Part shown: positions 37,170 to 49,070 of the stretch, piece after piece
Layout of the letters: each line of letters starts with the position of its first letter
How positions within the stretch are numbered: the first letter of the stretch is position 1
NCBI GenBank assembly: GCA_037178975.1
Contig: JASJZH010000006.1
Span: 3,410,001 to 3,474,000, forward strand
Direction of reading: 5' to 3'
Origin: Oscheius tipulae
Lineage: Eukaryota > Nematoda > Chromadorea > Rhabditida > Rhabditidae
Length of the DNA stretch: 64,000 nt
Position numbers and translations under genes: made by a program
Notes under the pieces: model-generated
Database searches by the model: none
The model's input: the letters and a program-made list of their open reading frames with translations, nothing else
What the model was told of the DNA's origin: nothing

Positions 37170-38826
37170 ATGATAATCCACGCACTTCTGACTCTCTTAG
37201 CATGGACACAAGTTACAGCTGACTCTTTCAGTAAGTTTTTTTATATTGTTATACGATGCATATTAAAGAAAACAATTGTTTTTCAACGAGGGCCGATCAC
37301 GCAGTCTCAAACGCAAAGCCGATTGCTGAACTGTTCAGGGTTACGCCTTCTGAATGTTTGAACTATTGTATATCCAATTCACCCCGCGTTGGAGTAAGGT
37401 TGAAAATGTATTTTGAACAAAAATTCTGTCTCAGGATGGATGTTCATCGCTAGTGTATCACAGAGAGTTTTCAACTTGTCAGTTATACGGTCACGATGGA
37501 AATTTCGAAGGTATGCTCAATCTTTGTCGTTCAGTTATGGTGTGTTCAGGTGCCGAAGTTGTACCAGCCGAAGGTCATGATTATTTTCACAGAAATAGTT
37601 ACATTGGCATTTGTCAAGATGTCGTAGTGCCAAAACGTGGGTACAAGCAAACACCAAGAATGTATGGAGTTCCTTCGAGAAAACACAAAGTTGAGGTCAT
37701 TCCCATGTCGGAATTACTCAACTTGCAAGAAGTAACAGAGGTAGCCTATTAAACTATTTTCACTTTTTGTGTCAGACAGTGGAGACTGTGGAAACAACGA
37801 CGGAAAATAAATACGCTAACATCAACGTCGAGCTCCCTTTGGAGATTCAGGATGAATTGCAAAGCGAAGAGGACATTCCAGACGACGCTGTTATCACTCC
37901 TTTCTCGAATCCAACCCGAAACACAGGTTTTTAAGCTGTCTAAATGTTTAAAAAAGTTAAGCCTGCCGAAAACCCGAAAAGGTCGGGTACTTCGTTTTAT
38001 TCGGCTATCAAATGGTGAGGGCAACAAGACCGGCTAAACTGAAAGGAGTTGATCAAAGCAGCTGTGTCATGTACTGTAGCCAGAACATTGTAAGCTAATT
38101 AATGTAATGAACTAACAAAAGCTTACAGGATGCTGAAGGCAATCAAAAAATGTGTACTTCTGTAAACTACGACCCTGTCAATGAAGAATGTAAACTTTAC
38201 CAAAATGATGGCTCGGTCGGACACACTTCTTCTCTTATCCAGAACAAAAATGTCATTTTTGCCGATAAGTTCTGCGTAAAAAGTGGGTTTAGTTACCTAT
38301 ATATAACAATTGTTTTAGGCAGAAAAGACTGCTCGGCTGAATCTCCATTTATCGTTTACCCGATGAAGCAAGTACACAAAAAGATTGTTCAGTCATACCC
38401 AGGAATGAATTCTATCGTTGCATGCGTGGCTGCTTGCATTGATCACTCTCGATGCAAGGTAATACTGTTTTGCATACAATAGTAGTATTAACATTAGACA
38501 ATTACGTACAAACGTGGTCTTTGCATTCTGCACGATGCAAGCATTTCCCTCGATCCCTCATATTTGGTAAATGGCAGTGAGCACACAATGGTTGTTGAAA
38601 ACGGATGCCAATTAACAGCCAACGTCATTTCTTCCATGATTTCCAACCAATACAGTGAGTATTTACATCGATACCTTGAAATCAAAGTTCAGCAACTCCT
38701 GAACCAAAAGAAGAATCCGAATGGGAGGAGTGGTCTGCTTGTCAGTTTGGAGTGAAGGGCAAGCGGGTACGAGTAAGGCAGCGAGAATGCGAAGAGTGTG
38801 AAGATCTCCAAATTGAACCTTGCTAG
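37170..38826 (+). CDS. Secreted PAN-domain protein with TSP1-like tail (copy 1)
   Basis: Starts at ATG 37170 behind CACAGG. Residues 1-16 are a signal peptide (MIIHALLTLLAWTQVTA). Three PAN/apple-like units follow: CFSTRADHAVSNAKPIAELF with C/C/C up to CQLYGHDGNFEG; then CRKPEKVGYFVLFGYQMV to CKLYQNDGSVGH; then CSAESPFIVYPMKQVHKK to CILHDASISLDP. A Thr/Glu/Asp-rich spacer (ETVETTTENKYANINVELPL) separates the first and second. The last exon gives EWEEWSACQFGVKGKRVRVR and a final Cys cluster, resembling half a thrombospondin type 1 repeat (WSxC). There is no membrane helix. PAN modules bind protein or sugar ligands, so an extracellular matrix or cuticle role is likely. Exon phases agree throughout. 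Confidence 0.8.
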
Positions 38827-38841
38827 TGTCATATTCATTTT

Positions 38842-38859
38842 AATAAACCGTGTAATAAA
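38842..38859 (+). terminator. Paired AATAAA poly(A) signals
   Basis: Two AATAAA hexamers (38842-38847 and 38854-38859) lie 15-33 bp after the stop codon of the first PAN gene, marking its cleavage site and a very short 3' UTR. The next gene's ATG is only about 270 bp further on. Confidence 0.75.
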
Positions 38860-39129
38860 CTATCGATAATGTACTTTATAAGTGGGACACCTCGGAAAGC
38901 GTATCAAATTTGCCCGCAGGCTTCCGCATCACGCACTTTTGTCTCGCCGACGAATTAGGCGAAAGCGAAAACGTTAAAAGGGACAAGGAAAACGACCGGA
39001 TGAAATTCGGACATCAATCACATAGCTGAGAGTTCAGCCGAAGCTAAACACTGTCTCAATTTCCTTGCGCGATCACCTGCTAAGCGCAGCTTTCTTCTGT
39101 GACCCGATTCCGTTTTCAGCTTGATCCTC

Positions 39130-40934
39130 ATGATCGTCTGGTCTCTTCTTTTGTTGCTACCATGTGTTTTAGGCACAGGTTCATGTACGTCTTTTGTGTT
39201 TATTCAACCTGTTCTAGACTCCCAATGCTTTGTGCAGCATACAAAGAAGGCGATCAGCAACTATCTTCCACTCGCCGAGTACAAGCTAGTATCCTTGACG
39301 ACATGTATGCAGAACTGTATCTTTGCAAGTGGGAACGGTGAAGGAGGGGTAGTTCTTTTTTTAGTAGTTTTTTCAAAACTATTCTGCAGGAGACAGTCTG
39401 CAAATCAGTAACATACAATCGTCAAACACACATCTGCAAAATATTTGATCACAATGGATACAAAGTATGTTGTACTGAAAACTTGAAGTTTTCCCTTAGG
39501 TCCCTGCAATTCTCCATCCAGCATTTGGTATCGACTTGTTCACAAGAAGACTGGACACCGAGAGTTGCAGAGGTTTGAGCATTTTAACCATAAAACTTTT
39601 GTAGGACCTCCACGTCGATTGACCGATAATAAGGATGGAAATCCCAATTTCATACAAGTGGGTAGCTCTCAGGTAAATACTGTTTTAAAACCACAATTGC
39701 ACTTTTTTCAGTCTTCAAAGTCCCATGTAAACGACATCACCAATTTTAGAACGCATGACACAATGGACAACAAGTGACACCGATATGTATGCTAAAATAT
39801 ACTTGTTTTCAGAATGGAGGACTTTTTGATCAACACAGTCGGCAGTTATAGAACAAAGTTTTGTGTTTTGAAACAATGAAAACTTTTCCTTTTCAGAGCC
39901 GCCAAAAAGCCGAGGGCATTTGCTGCTCAACCAATGTAAAGAAAAACAGTAATATAATACAGTTTTTCAGTCATGAGATCGATGGTGACATCAAAGTAGG
40001 AGATCTGGAACATATGCGACAGGATTCAGAAGATGTTTCCAGTTAAACATCTCTTAATTGATAAAATGTCTTGTTCAGACTGCAAAAATGGCTACTATGT
40101 TGTTCTCGGAACGGAAATCCAAAAAGGAGAAGAGACGGAAGGTCTAGTCCAGTTCCTCGAAGATGTGGAACAAGGAGATTGTGCCAGATTGTGCTCTCAG
40201 AACATTGTAAGTTTTGAAAAAGATGGGACTAAATCTCGCTAGGGCTTCGAAGGCAAGCCATTCAACTGCAAGTCTCTAAATTTCTACCCAGCTTCCAAAA
40301 AGTGTGAGCTCTACAGCATTCAAGTAGAGCCGAATGGTCCTGGAAAGTTTTTAGCTAACCCGAACACTATTTATTCGGAAAAGTTTTGCATGCCGCGTAA
40401 GTTTAATCGATTCATTTTTTGACTTTCACTTGCAGCAACAAAGAAAGTGTGTCAAAATGATGAAGTGTTCATTTTACACGTCCAGAAGACTATAATAGGC
40501 CGGAAATTGGGAGAGAAGATGGCAGATGGAATCACTCCCTGCTTGACCGAATGCTTGTCCAAAGGCCAATGCAAGGTACTCCGATGATTCCATCAGATAA
40601 TGAGAACTCTTTTTGCAGTCGGCAGTATACGATGATAACAAGAAACGATGCACACTTTACAGCATTGACTTGGCATCTGAGAGAGATGCTCTGAGAGATA
40701 CTCTTCCAGGAGCAGTCTCTATTGAAAATCCTTGTTCTGATGGTTATGCCCGAATGCATTCTTCGAAAACGTTCACGCCAAAACAGAATGAAGAGGTTGG
40801 AAATATTTGATACTTTATTGTCGTTTCAGAGTTCAACAGATGGAGGCGAGTGGTCAGCATGCAACTTCAAAATAGATGGTAAACTCTACAAAGTAAGGAG
40901 CGTGGGAGATCAACTTGAGGTCCGAGATTGCTAG
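39130..40934 (+). CDS. Secreted PAN-domain protein with TSP1-like tail (copy 2)
   Basis: Starts at ATG 39130 with a signal peptide (MIVWSLLLLLPCVLGTG). PAN-like units: CFVQHTKKAISNYLPLAEYK, then C..C to CKIFDHNGYK; a middle unit, GYYVVLGTEIQKGEETEGLV with CARLCSQNI to CELYSIQVEP; and VCQNDEVFILHVQKTIIGRK with CLTECLSKGQCKSAVYD to CTLYSIDLAS. The final exon reads GGEWSACNFKIDGKLYKVRS and ends VRDC, matching the WSAC ending of the upstream gene. The order of units and the last-exon position are the same, so this is a tandem duplicate, though most residues differ. Junctions between about 39770 and 40040 are not resolved, and the model there is tentative. The role is inferred as extracellular, as for its neighbour. 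Confidence 0.75.
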
Positions 40935-42131
40935 TTATCACAGTAAACTAATACTACACCCATGGAAGTTCGTTGATAGATAAATTTGTATACATTTGGG
41001 GTTAGAACGGTAATGACTGCGCTTTTCGATTGCCGCCGGCATGTGCTCTCCTCTGAAAAAGTTGGCGTTTACACAATTGCAAAAACGTACGTAGTTCCTC
41101 ATTGTTTTGAAGATGATATAAAGGAGAGCGATAAAAATGCAGAGACCAAGGGAAACATACAATGCCCTCAATTCTAGATCAAAGTGACTTTCTGAACAAG
41201 CATTGTTATAAAAAGACAAAAAACATACCTGCATTCATATCGTCTCTTCGGAGAAAACTATCCTCCTCTCCACCTTCTACAATCATCGAACAGTTCTACT
41301 GAAATTTGAGGCTACCAAATACTACAAAGAGTGTGCAAATTAAGGCAATTAGAAGACTCTTGGGGAGCATTATCCAATGAGCGTCAAAGAAGGGAAAACG
41401 GCAGCTCGAAACCCCTTATCGATTCAGAGAGAAGGCCGAATGTAGAATGTGCGGGCACAAGAATGACTGCTTTTACTGCTTCTCGGAGCAACAAACCGGA
41501 TGTCATGGATAATGGTCATGGGCGAACTTTACAACAACTGCGATCAGGTCTCGACAGCTGATCGATTATTCACGGATTAGAAGTGCCAAAAGTGGGAATA
41601 TGCGTTTCACAAATATTTGGACGGTGCTCCGGGCCGGCTCCGAAACGACTAAATAAAAGGTTGGGAAGTGCAATGTATGTTTACACCTGTCATTATGACG
41701 GTACGCTCATGCATGCAAAATTCAAGTCAGCATTAAAGTAACAAAACCAATTAATAAGGGAGAAGGAACGAGGAAATGCCGGCTGAAAGGAAGTATGTTT
41801 GTTGCAACCAAGGTCAGCAATTATGAGAGAGTCTCGGCAATGAATAGATCGACTGTCATCAATTTCAAAGGCCTATGGGCCAGATCTCTTTCATTGTATG
41901 AAGTGTTATTGCATTTCGGTATAAATAACGCCACTGTTTATTAAGTCGACGGTCTCATGAGATGCGGAATAAAAGCTACAAAAATTGACCCATGAAGAGA
42001 TGGATTTTATCCGTGTTAATGTTCAAAATGTAGGGGAAAAGTGGCGAGGGAGACACAACCTGTAGGATCAGTAAGCTCTCATTATTTCTACGCGAACTCA
42101 AGGATTGTTCTGCTGTGTACAGGGAGTAGAG
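40935..42131. other. Convergent intergenic region
   Basis: Between the 3' ends of the second PAN gene (+) and the acidic membrane protein gene (-). No exon chain was found; the open frames at 40938-41234 and 41331-41561 lack support. Confidence 0.45.
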
Positions 42132-43975
42132 TTAGGCTTGACTCTCAGCCTGCTTCTCGAGAAGGAGCTGATCTACAAGCTTGTCAGTCTTCTTCGGTTC
42201 GGATCTTCTTCTGTTTGCCATAGCCGCTTTTTCCTTTCGCCTAGGATTACAATCACTTGAATAGATTTGTCGGGTTACCGTTTTAGATAGATAGCCACAG
42301 AACAGAAGACCGCCGAGGCAACAATCAGTCCAAGAAGGCAAGCTGACCACCAAGGAATCGGTGCAGACGACTTTTCCTTAGATGTCTGAGGAGACTTTAA
42401 ACGAAAGTTTAATTAGGTATACCTTGCTGTTGGAGATAGAAGAAGTCATCACATGCATGGTAGTGGACTCTACAGAAGAATGTGACTTGGCGGAAGCGTG
42501 AATCGGAGCTGGGAGTTTACGAGATCTGGACTGCATGAACGTGTCATCGTCAGAGTCATCGGAAGCGGTTTCATCTTCTTCGGAGTCCTTGGTGCTAGCA
42601 ACAGGATGAACTTCATTACTTTCGTTCTCAGGAGTAGTAGACTCCACCTGAAAACTGCCATAGAAGGGAGATTGGTTCTCTTTACTTCTTCCTCGCTTGT
42701 CTCTTCATCAGTATCAGTAGTTGTTTCATCATCCTCGCTCTCGGTAGTTGTCTCAGGCTCATCTGTTGTGCTATTTTCCTCGTCCTCAACCGGAGTAGTA
42801 GTCTCTTCTTCATCTTCATCTTCCTCCTCAGTATCAGTTGTAGATTCCTGAGGTTCTTCGGTAGTCTGAATACCGAAAGTTAATAAGGCAAAACCAGAAC
42901 TTACAGTTTCCTCTTCATCCTCGAGCTCCGCTTCTTTCTTCAAAATCTCATCGTCATGTTCCTCCGTCGATGTGTTTTCGTCCTCGGTAACTGTGGTCTC
43001 TTCAACCTCACTGGATTCAGTTGCAGTTTCCGTTGTAGGCTCTTGTTCGCCTTCTTCCTCAGTAGTTGTTGTTGGAGCTTCAGTGGTAGCAATGGATTTG
43101 GGAGCTGCCTTCTTGGGAGCAACCTTAACAGAAGCCGGCTTTGATGTTGATACTGGCTTAGGAGCAATAGTGTTTTTGGCAAGAGGAGCGATCGGTTTGG
43201 CAAGAGCCTTTGCCCTGAACATTGGCGTTTATTCGATACAAAAACCCATTACTTCACGGTCTTTAGAGCGGGAGTTGAAGTCGGCTCTTCCTCCTCTTCC
43301 GGTTCATCCTCGCAAATATCTACTTTTTGGTTTTTCCAGCAATTCATAGTTTTACAGCAACAGGTCTTAAAAAATTGTTAAGCCAAAGAATGGATGGTAA
43401 TACCTCATCCTTGGGTGAGCAATTCTTGAACGATTTGCATTGTCCTGCTGTTGCACAGGAGCTCTCGAAGCATGTCTAAAAAGGAAACAATCTACCCTTT
43501 TATCAGCTGTCAAATGTTCGTCAGTGATAATTTGCGGCCCTCGCTCAAATTAACCTCCTTCAGCGCCTAGAACAAGGTCAACTGTTCGACCTCGAGTTGC
43601 ACTTTGCAATGGAATCAAGCGCTTAGTACCCTCGCATATAATTACAAACCACTCTCGGGTCTACTCCATAAACAGTAATCAACGCCAATTCACAGGTGCG
43701 CGTCCCTTGAAACGACCAGCCATTAGCAGCCACTGGATTTACTGAAATCCCCTCGGCGGTAGGCATAAACAAACTCTGTCTGATGAGAAGAATTGAATGA
43801 TAAACTCACTCCGGATTTGGTTAAGATGCAGGTTTTCGTCGGACAATGTGTGTTTGTCGAATCACAGGAGAAGGTCTAAAACTTGGTTTCATGGTCCACA
43901 ATGTTAACTCACAGTGTTGGTGGGGGCACAATACACGAATCCTACAAGAAATAATCCCAGAATAAGATTCCGCAT
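42132..43975 (-). CDS. Type I membrane protein with acidic mucin-like stalk
   Basis: Starts at ATG 43975 with a signal peptide (MRNLILGLFLVGFVYCAPTN). A cysteine-rich N-terminal region follows (CDSTNTHCPTKTCIL; CFESSCATAGQCKSFKNC; CCCKTMNCWKNQKVDICEDE). A long stalk of Thr, Ser, Glu and Asp comes next, beginning Lys/Pro/Ala-rich (KPVSTSKPASVKVAPKKAAP) and then strongly acidic (EEPQESTTDTEEEDEDEEET). One membrane helix (WWSACLLGLIVASAVFCSVA) precedes a short basic cytoplasmic tail with KKTDKLVDQLLLEKQ. The Thr-rich stalk should be heavily O-glycosylated, so this is probably a cell-surface mucin-like protein or receptor. I do not recognise an orthologue. About eight exons; introns of 36-60 bp. 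Confidence 0.78.
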
Positions 43976-46198
43976 CTGAAAAGCAGTCATTTAGTGATCG
44001 GAAGTGAGAGAGATGTTCCAAAGTTGAGCAAACAGGTGTTCGAAATCGAGAGACGTGGGCAGCAGTGGCAACATTTGGCAACAATAGAATCAATGGCTAT
44101 CAGAGTTTTTGCATTTCTGTTCCTTATCAAATTGAGCGTGGAAGGTGTGAACAGAAGAGTATGATTGTATTCTGGTACAACATGAACCACTTATGTAAAA
44201 CTGAAAACTTCAGTACAAACTTGAGTGTGTCTGCTAAACAAGTAGGCTTAGAGTCACAGTCAATATGGGAAAAAGGCATTGAGTCAGAAAGAAGCGTGGG
44301 TAGTACCCCGAAAAGGGGAAATGACTCCCAGTTTGCGACAGTAATGGGGTCCAGACAAACTTATTTGCTCGTTTCCTTTTATCCAAGTTAGAGACTGTCG
44401 ACTTCCGCAAATGGCCGATCTGCACAATGGCCAGAAGGGTCGGTCCGTGGGCGGTCAAGTATTGTTTTGGGGGCGACAGAATGCACACGCAGGGATCATG
44501 CCTGCGGCGGAAGTAACACAAATAGAGACTATGAAGACTGTTCTGATTGTACAAAGTGTGTTGCCAGAGAGACGTGGGAGCTCGAGGAAAAAAGAAAATC
44601 CATTATGCCAGGCGTTTTTGCTGGCAGCCAAGCTATTGAGCCCGTGAACAGCTCTGCACACTTGTCTGACAGATAGTCTCTTTTGACGTGGGAACACTTA
44701 ACGGAGTTCTCGGTCAAAATCCTCCAGTGGAACATTTGGCGGCAGCAGGGCATACAGAAGTTGAGCACCGGCGTAACCTCAAGTGGGCTTTGAAAAGAAA
44801 AGAGTACTGGAATTGTGGCAGAACAAAGAGACAGGAAAAAGAAGTTAGCAAGCAAACTGTGATCACCTATAGCAGAGGATCAAATGCTACTTGTTTTTGA
44901 GTATTTCTACCAGTGTTCCAGCCATGACTACCCCTCAGCCACAGCTGTTCAACGTAGGTGTTATGCGTCATTTCGACAACTTAAGAACAACATTGTGGGT
45001 GAGCATGAAGGGAAAAGAACCAGGAATGCTGAAATATGAGCAGTCAAGTCGATGGAATAGCAAAAAGATGTGGTAGGCTAACTGAAATTCAACACGGCTA
45101 GGCTTCTAGGAAAGGAGCGCAGAGAGAGGGCGTGCGCTATTGGGATATCCAGAGCAGAATATGAAAAGGGACCTCAAGATCGAACGACAGCTTAACTGAA
45201 TCTGTTTGTTTGAGTAAGAGCATAAACGAACTTCTCGATGCGAGAGATAGTTTGCTGTTGACTGTGCACTCAGAGCAGCGCGCGGATACGCAACACGTTG
45301 CTATTCCAAAACCGTGGTTTCCAGTCTGGCAGAAATGAGAGCAGCCTAAAGGCACCTGCTCCAAGACTGTGTCTTAACAACAGGAAAGGCATCGGTAATA
45401 AGAACAGTCAAGTGGATTAATCGTATGGCGGGAGACCAGGCCAATATCCTGTAAGACAAGTGGACCCCAATCACCACGGAATCGACAATTTGTATGGCTT
45501 CTTGTGGTGAGCTGGTTACAGCTAATTGACACTTGAACAAATAGATTTTAGTGGAGAAAATTATCAGGTCCAACTACCAACCGAAAGAGCTCTATTTCGA
45601 GCAAACTGCCATGGTTTCGCTGTTTAGTTTGCTCGGCGCTTAGCACGATTCCGAGAATCAGTGACCACTTCTACTGAAGTGTAGGGTGGAACGGCACCAA
45701 CTACAGAAATATATGGATTTTTACCAGAATTAGCTCACAATTCAAGTCATTGTATTGTGGAAACGGTCGCAATGTCTAAGCTCTTATTAGCTTGCCTGAA
45801 ATATTGAACCATGTAAGATAAAAGCATATGATAAGATGAAAAACTGTTTTTCAAGCCACAAAGCGTCGATGTGCTTAGCTGAGCTGGTATTAGCGTGGGT
45901 TGAGGAGGCCAATCTTTGCTGTACGTCGTTTTCGCCGATCCGTCAATGCTACCAACTTATATTTACTCATCTGGCAATCAAGAACCGATCTTAGTTTCCA
46001 CTTGAAATACTAGCGGAAAACGGAAACACTCGAAGACCCAGCTGGATCTCTGTAATCAAACCGTTTGAAGGCGATCGGTATATGAAGCCAGTTCTTTTGT
46101 GATTATGCAATATGCGACTCGTTTTTCCATTGTTGGGCGTGTCGCCGAATTTTTCGGGGTTCCTTTGCAGTGTCTTTCTTTAATCTTCGACGACCTAC
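43976..46198. other. Divergent intergenic region, no gene recognised
   Basis: About 2.2 kb with open frames on both strands (for example 44065-44391 and 44529-44855) that overlap one another and lack splice support. Should carry promoters for the flanking divergent genes. Confidence 0.4.
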
Positions 46199-46577
46199 AT
46201 GATGCGCGTTGTTCTCCTTTTCGTAGTTGGTGAGTGCAAGTGAGAAAAACGCCGCCTACTTTTACTTTTTAGTCTTCTGTCTGGCCGAAGCTGCGATTTT
46301 GGGGCGAAACAAACGTCAAACATACAAGTATGACGAAGCCTTGCTCGCTTATGCTCATCCACACCCTGGAACCAAAGTGCAACAAGGATATTTGGCACGA
46401 TATGCTCCTCAGGACTGGCCCAAATGGTTTGTTTGTTTTGTACTTGAGCAGAGTTGTTTCAGGTACTCCAGAACAATGATGAAATGGGACGGTATCTCGG
46501 TGATGTCTCCTTATGACCACAACGACGCCAGATACCCGGCCTGGGCTGCCGACTACGTGAAACGAACCAATGCTTGA
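46199..46577 (+). CDS. Small secreted precursor with RNKR site (candidate peptide hormone)
   Basis: Three exons in phase (46199-46229, 46273-46426, 46463-46577) give 99 aa. Residues 1-18 form a signal peptide (MMRVVLLFVVVFCLAEAA). A short segment ends in GRNKR, a furin/proprotein convertase-type site, leaving a mature chain of about 75 residues starting QTYKYDEALLAYAHPHPGTK. It contains no cysteine and is rich in Tyr, Trp, Asp and Pro (WPKWYSR, MKWDGISVMSPYDHNDARYP), with a second dibasic site (VKR) six residues from the start of the C-terminal tail. The layout fits a secreted peptide or small structural protein. No family recognised. The intron phases and clean splice sites make the gene credible. 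Confidence 0.7.
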
Positions 46578-47671
46578 ATCTTCTACCTCCAGTATCATTA
46601 CTTGTACATTTATTTAATGAACATATTATATTTCGTTTGTTGACATGCTCGATCAGCGCTCATTTGAGCGTGACAGTCATAATGTCTCCACTACCTGTGC
46701 CGCCGCCACAATGATCCAGCCCTACTCTTCCGGTCATTACCTCTTCCTGCTTCCTTTAGCCGTCAACCATTCTACTCATTCTGATTGGAGAGCTTTCACA
46801 CTGTTTCTAGTCGGATTTTCGACCTGGATAGCGGCTCGAACAAGTTCAAAGAACGGCAGGCTACATTCGAACTAGCTTTCCTCGGACATTTGCATCAAAA
46901 CATTTTCAACATATCTCTTCCGCTGACGAGAGGCAAACCTAGAAGTCTTACATCAAGAAGCATCTGAACGTGTTTGGAGTAAGAATGGCAGCTGTATTCC
47001 CACGAAGATTCAAATTCCCACAAAAAGAAATGGGCTAAATGCCTTTTTATGTCTACGCGACCTGACGGTCCAGGATAATTTGCGGAGTCCAATGCCACCT
47101 GGCTACCATCAGATCAATGCCGGCAAGGCCACACGACCCAGTCAGTCGGCTGGTCGTGCAAACCCTCAAAATATCGACACATTAAGTTTATTTAGTCAAT
47201 CACTTCATTTTTGTATTATTTATGGTACATCTTTTCTACTTTACAACTATTTACATTCACCGCACGGTTTTGTCGCGCTTTTTTTTTAGTATGAAAAACG
47301 TTATGCCCGACCCTTTATAGAGTTGTCTAAGAATTTCCTTCCATTTTGCGACTGGTCAAGGGTGAACGCTGAGGTTAAGTGTTCTCAACCACTGCCCGCC
47401 ATTCACAATAAGTGTTCATCCATAATGCATCTGTCAGTAAGCATTTCAAAACAAACTGAAAAAGCTAGCTGCCATTTCTATTTACTCTTATTACTGGCTA
47501 GTATGCAATAACAGAGTTGGATTAGCCAAATCGGCTGTTCCCTTCAAGCCTCTGGCTGCACACGTGATCCCTTTTCCTTTCATCCGTGAGTATCAAACGA
47601 ATGGGTCCGTGTCATCGAATCCTTTCCCTTCTATTTTCGAAGTTTTCGAAGAAACAGTTCTTCAGAATTCG
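46578..47671. other. Intergenic, no gene recognised
   Basis: Follows the small-precursor gene and precedes the claudin-like gene on the same strand. No exon chain found. CTTCAGAATTCG directly before the ATG at 47672 looks like a trans-splice acceptor. Confidence 0.45.
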
Positions 47672-48744
47672 ATGAGCGAGCAGAAGGGTCGTTGTGGTCA
47701 GATTTGTATCCTAGCGACGTCCTTCATTCTGCTCATTTGCGGCTTCGCTCTTTGCACAACAGGTTTGGTCAGTCCCAGCTGGCAAGTTGTGGATATTCGA
47801 GAGTTTAGAGCAGAACACCACGTAAGCTTGATGTATTGTAAAAAAGAAGTTCTTTTTAGCATGGTCTCTGGCTTGATTGTACAAGGGCAGAACGACAAGT
47901 GGCAACAGTTGCCCGTCAGTTTAGCGACTCTTTGCCTATGCATTGCACATACAAGTTCGACTATTCAGCTAGTCAGGTAGGTAATATCATACATTTTAAA
48001 AGGTTTTTGAAATAGGTAATCGACGAAAACATTGAAGACATCGACCAGAACAGTGCAGCTGGCGAGAGCGAGCATCATCAGTTCTTTGGTAAACTTTTCT
48101 ATTCATTTTAGTAAAATGTTTAGGCTGGCACAAGGCTGTACTCGGATTCATGGTATTTTCCCTACTTTTCGCTGCTTTTGCTTGCTTCTGTGGCATGTGT
48201 GCTTCGTGCAATGGTGGTTGCTCAGTAATCTACAGCATTCTTGTTGGTCTCACACGTAAGCAGCTTGGTTTGCTCCAACTTTTTATTTATACTTTAGTGT
48301 TCACGTCAATTGTTGGAGATGGTATCTTTTTCTTTGCTGCTCACCGAGTCGATAATCGCTTTGTGCAAGGACTTGTCGGAACCTACGAGGTGAGCTGTTC
48401 GATATTGTCCATAACTTATCATTGTGCATACTTTTAGTCACTAAAAACTACTGAGAAAAATCAAATCCAAATCTATACGAAATTTCGTCAAACAGGGAGA
48501 CTAACACTCATAACAATGCAATTTCTGCTGGAAAAGTTTACCGTTATAACCTTCTGTATTTCAGCAAACAATCGGAACAGCCTTCTACTTGCATTTTATC
48601 GGTACTGGACTCTTCATGTTTGCCTTCATAATTGCAATAATTGCATCCTACAACATTGTGAAGGATGGAGAGGACAGACAAACCCTCCCTTTGAGAGAAC
48701 TTGCTCCCTTGTACGGTGCAAGAGTTAGGGAAACCTTTGCTTAA
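47672..48744 (+). CDS. Claudin/Clc-like tetraspan membrane protein
   Basis: Six exons in phase: 47672-47821, 47860-47976, 48016-48088, 48124-48255, 48298-48389 and 48565-48744, giving 247 aa. Four membrane helices: ICILATSFILLICGFALCTT, GFMVFSLLFAAFACFCGMC, SILVGLTLFTSIVGDGIFFF, and HFIGTGLFMFAFIIAIIASY. The first extracellular loop has the claudin-superfamily pattern: W (SPSWQVVD), then GLWLDC, then a second Cys (LPMHCTY). Family members are tight-junction, septate-junction or calcium-channel gamma-like subunits; worm Clc-like proteins belong here. The acidic loop after the second Cys (DENIEDIDQN) is long. The C-terminal tail is short (RELAPLYGARVRETFA). AATAAA at 48883-48888 fits its poly(A) site. 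Confidence 0.85.
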
Positions 48745-49070
48745 CCGTTGTCAATCATTGTGCCACCGTACTGTTCTTTCCAAGCATGCTATTTCACCAA
48801 GTTCATGACAACTCACCACGAGGCCTTACATCCTAACTGTATTTATTCAATACTGTTGTGCTCCACCGGATCTCCCAAGCTTAATAAAGCCATCCCGAAA
48901 CAGATTTTATTGGCTATATCACAGAGATAATGACAAGATGAAGCTTGGAGGAGCATATTATAATTTACATTGTACACACAAGGTAAAATAGATCGGGCAG
49001 GCACTACAAAGTAGGGAAAGGCAAAGAAAATGTGGAGAAGAAATGCTTAAAAAGATTTAAAAAAGTATGT
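48745..49070. other. Convergent 3' UTR region
   Basis: Contains AATAAA at 48883-48888 for the plus-strand claudin-like gene. The remainder up to 49070 is the 3' flank of the minus-strand EF-hand gene. No other feature seen. Confidence 0.6.

Noticed and set aside
42498-43349. Ser/Val-rich plus-strand open frames
   Set aside because: Mirror image of the Thr/Glu/Asp-rich stalk of the minus-strand membrane protein; low-complexity codons leave long antisense frames.
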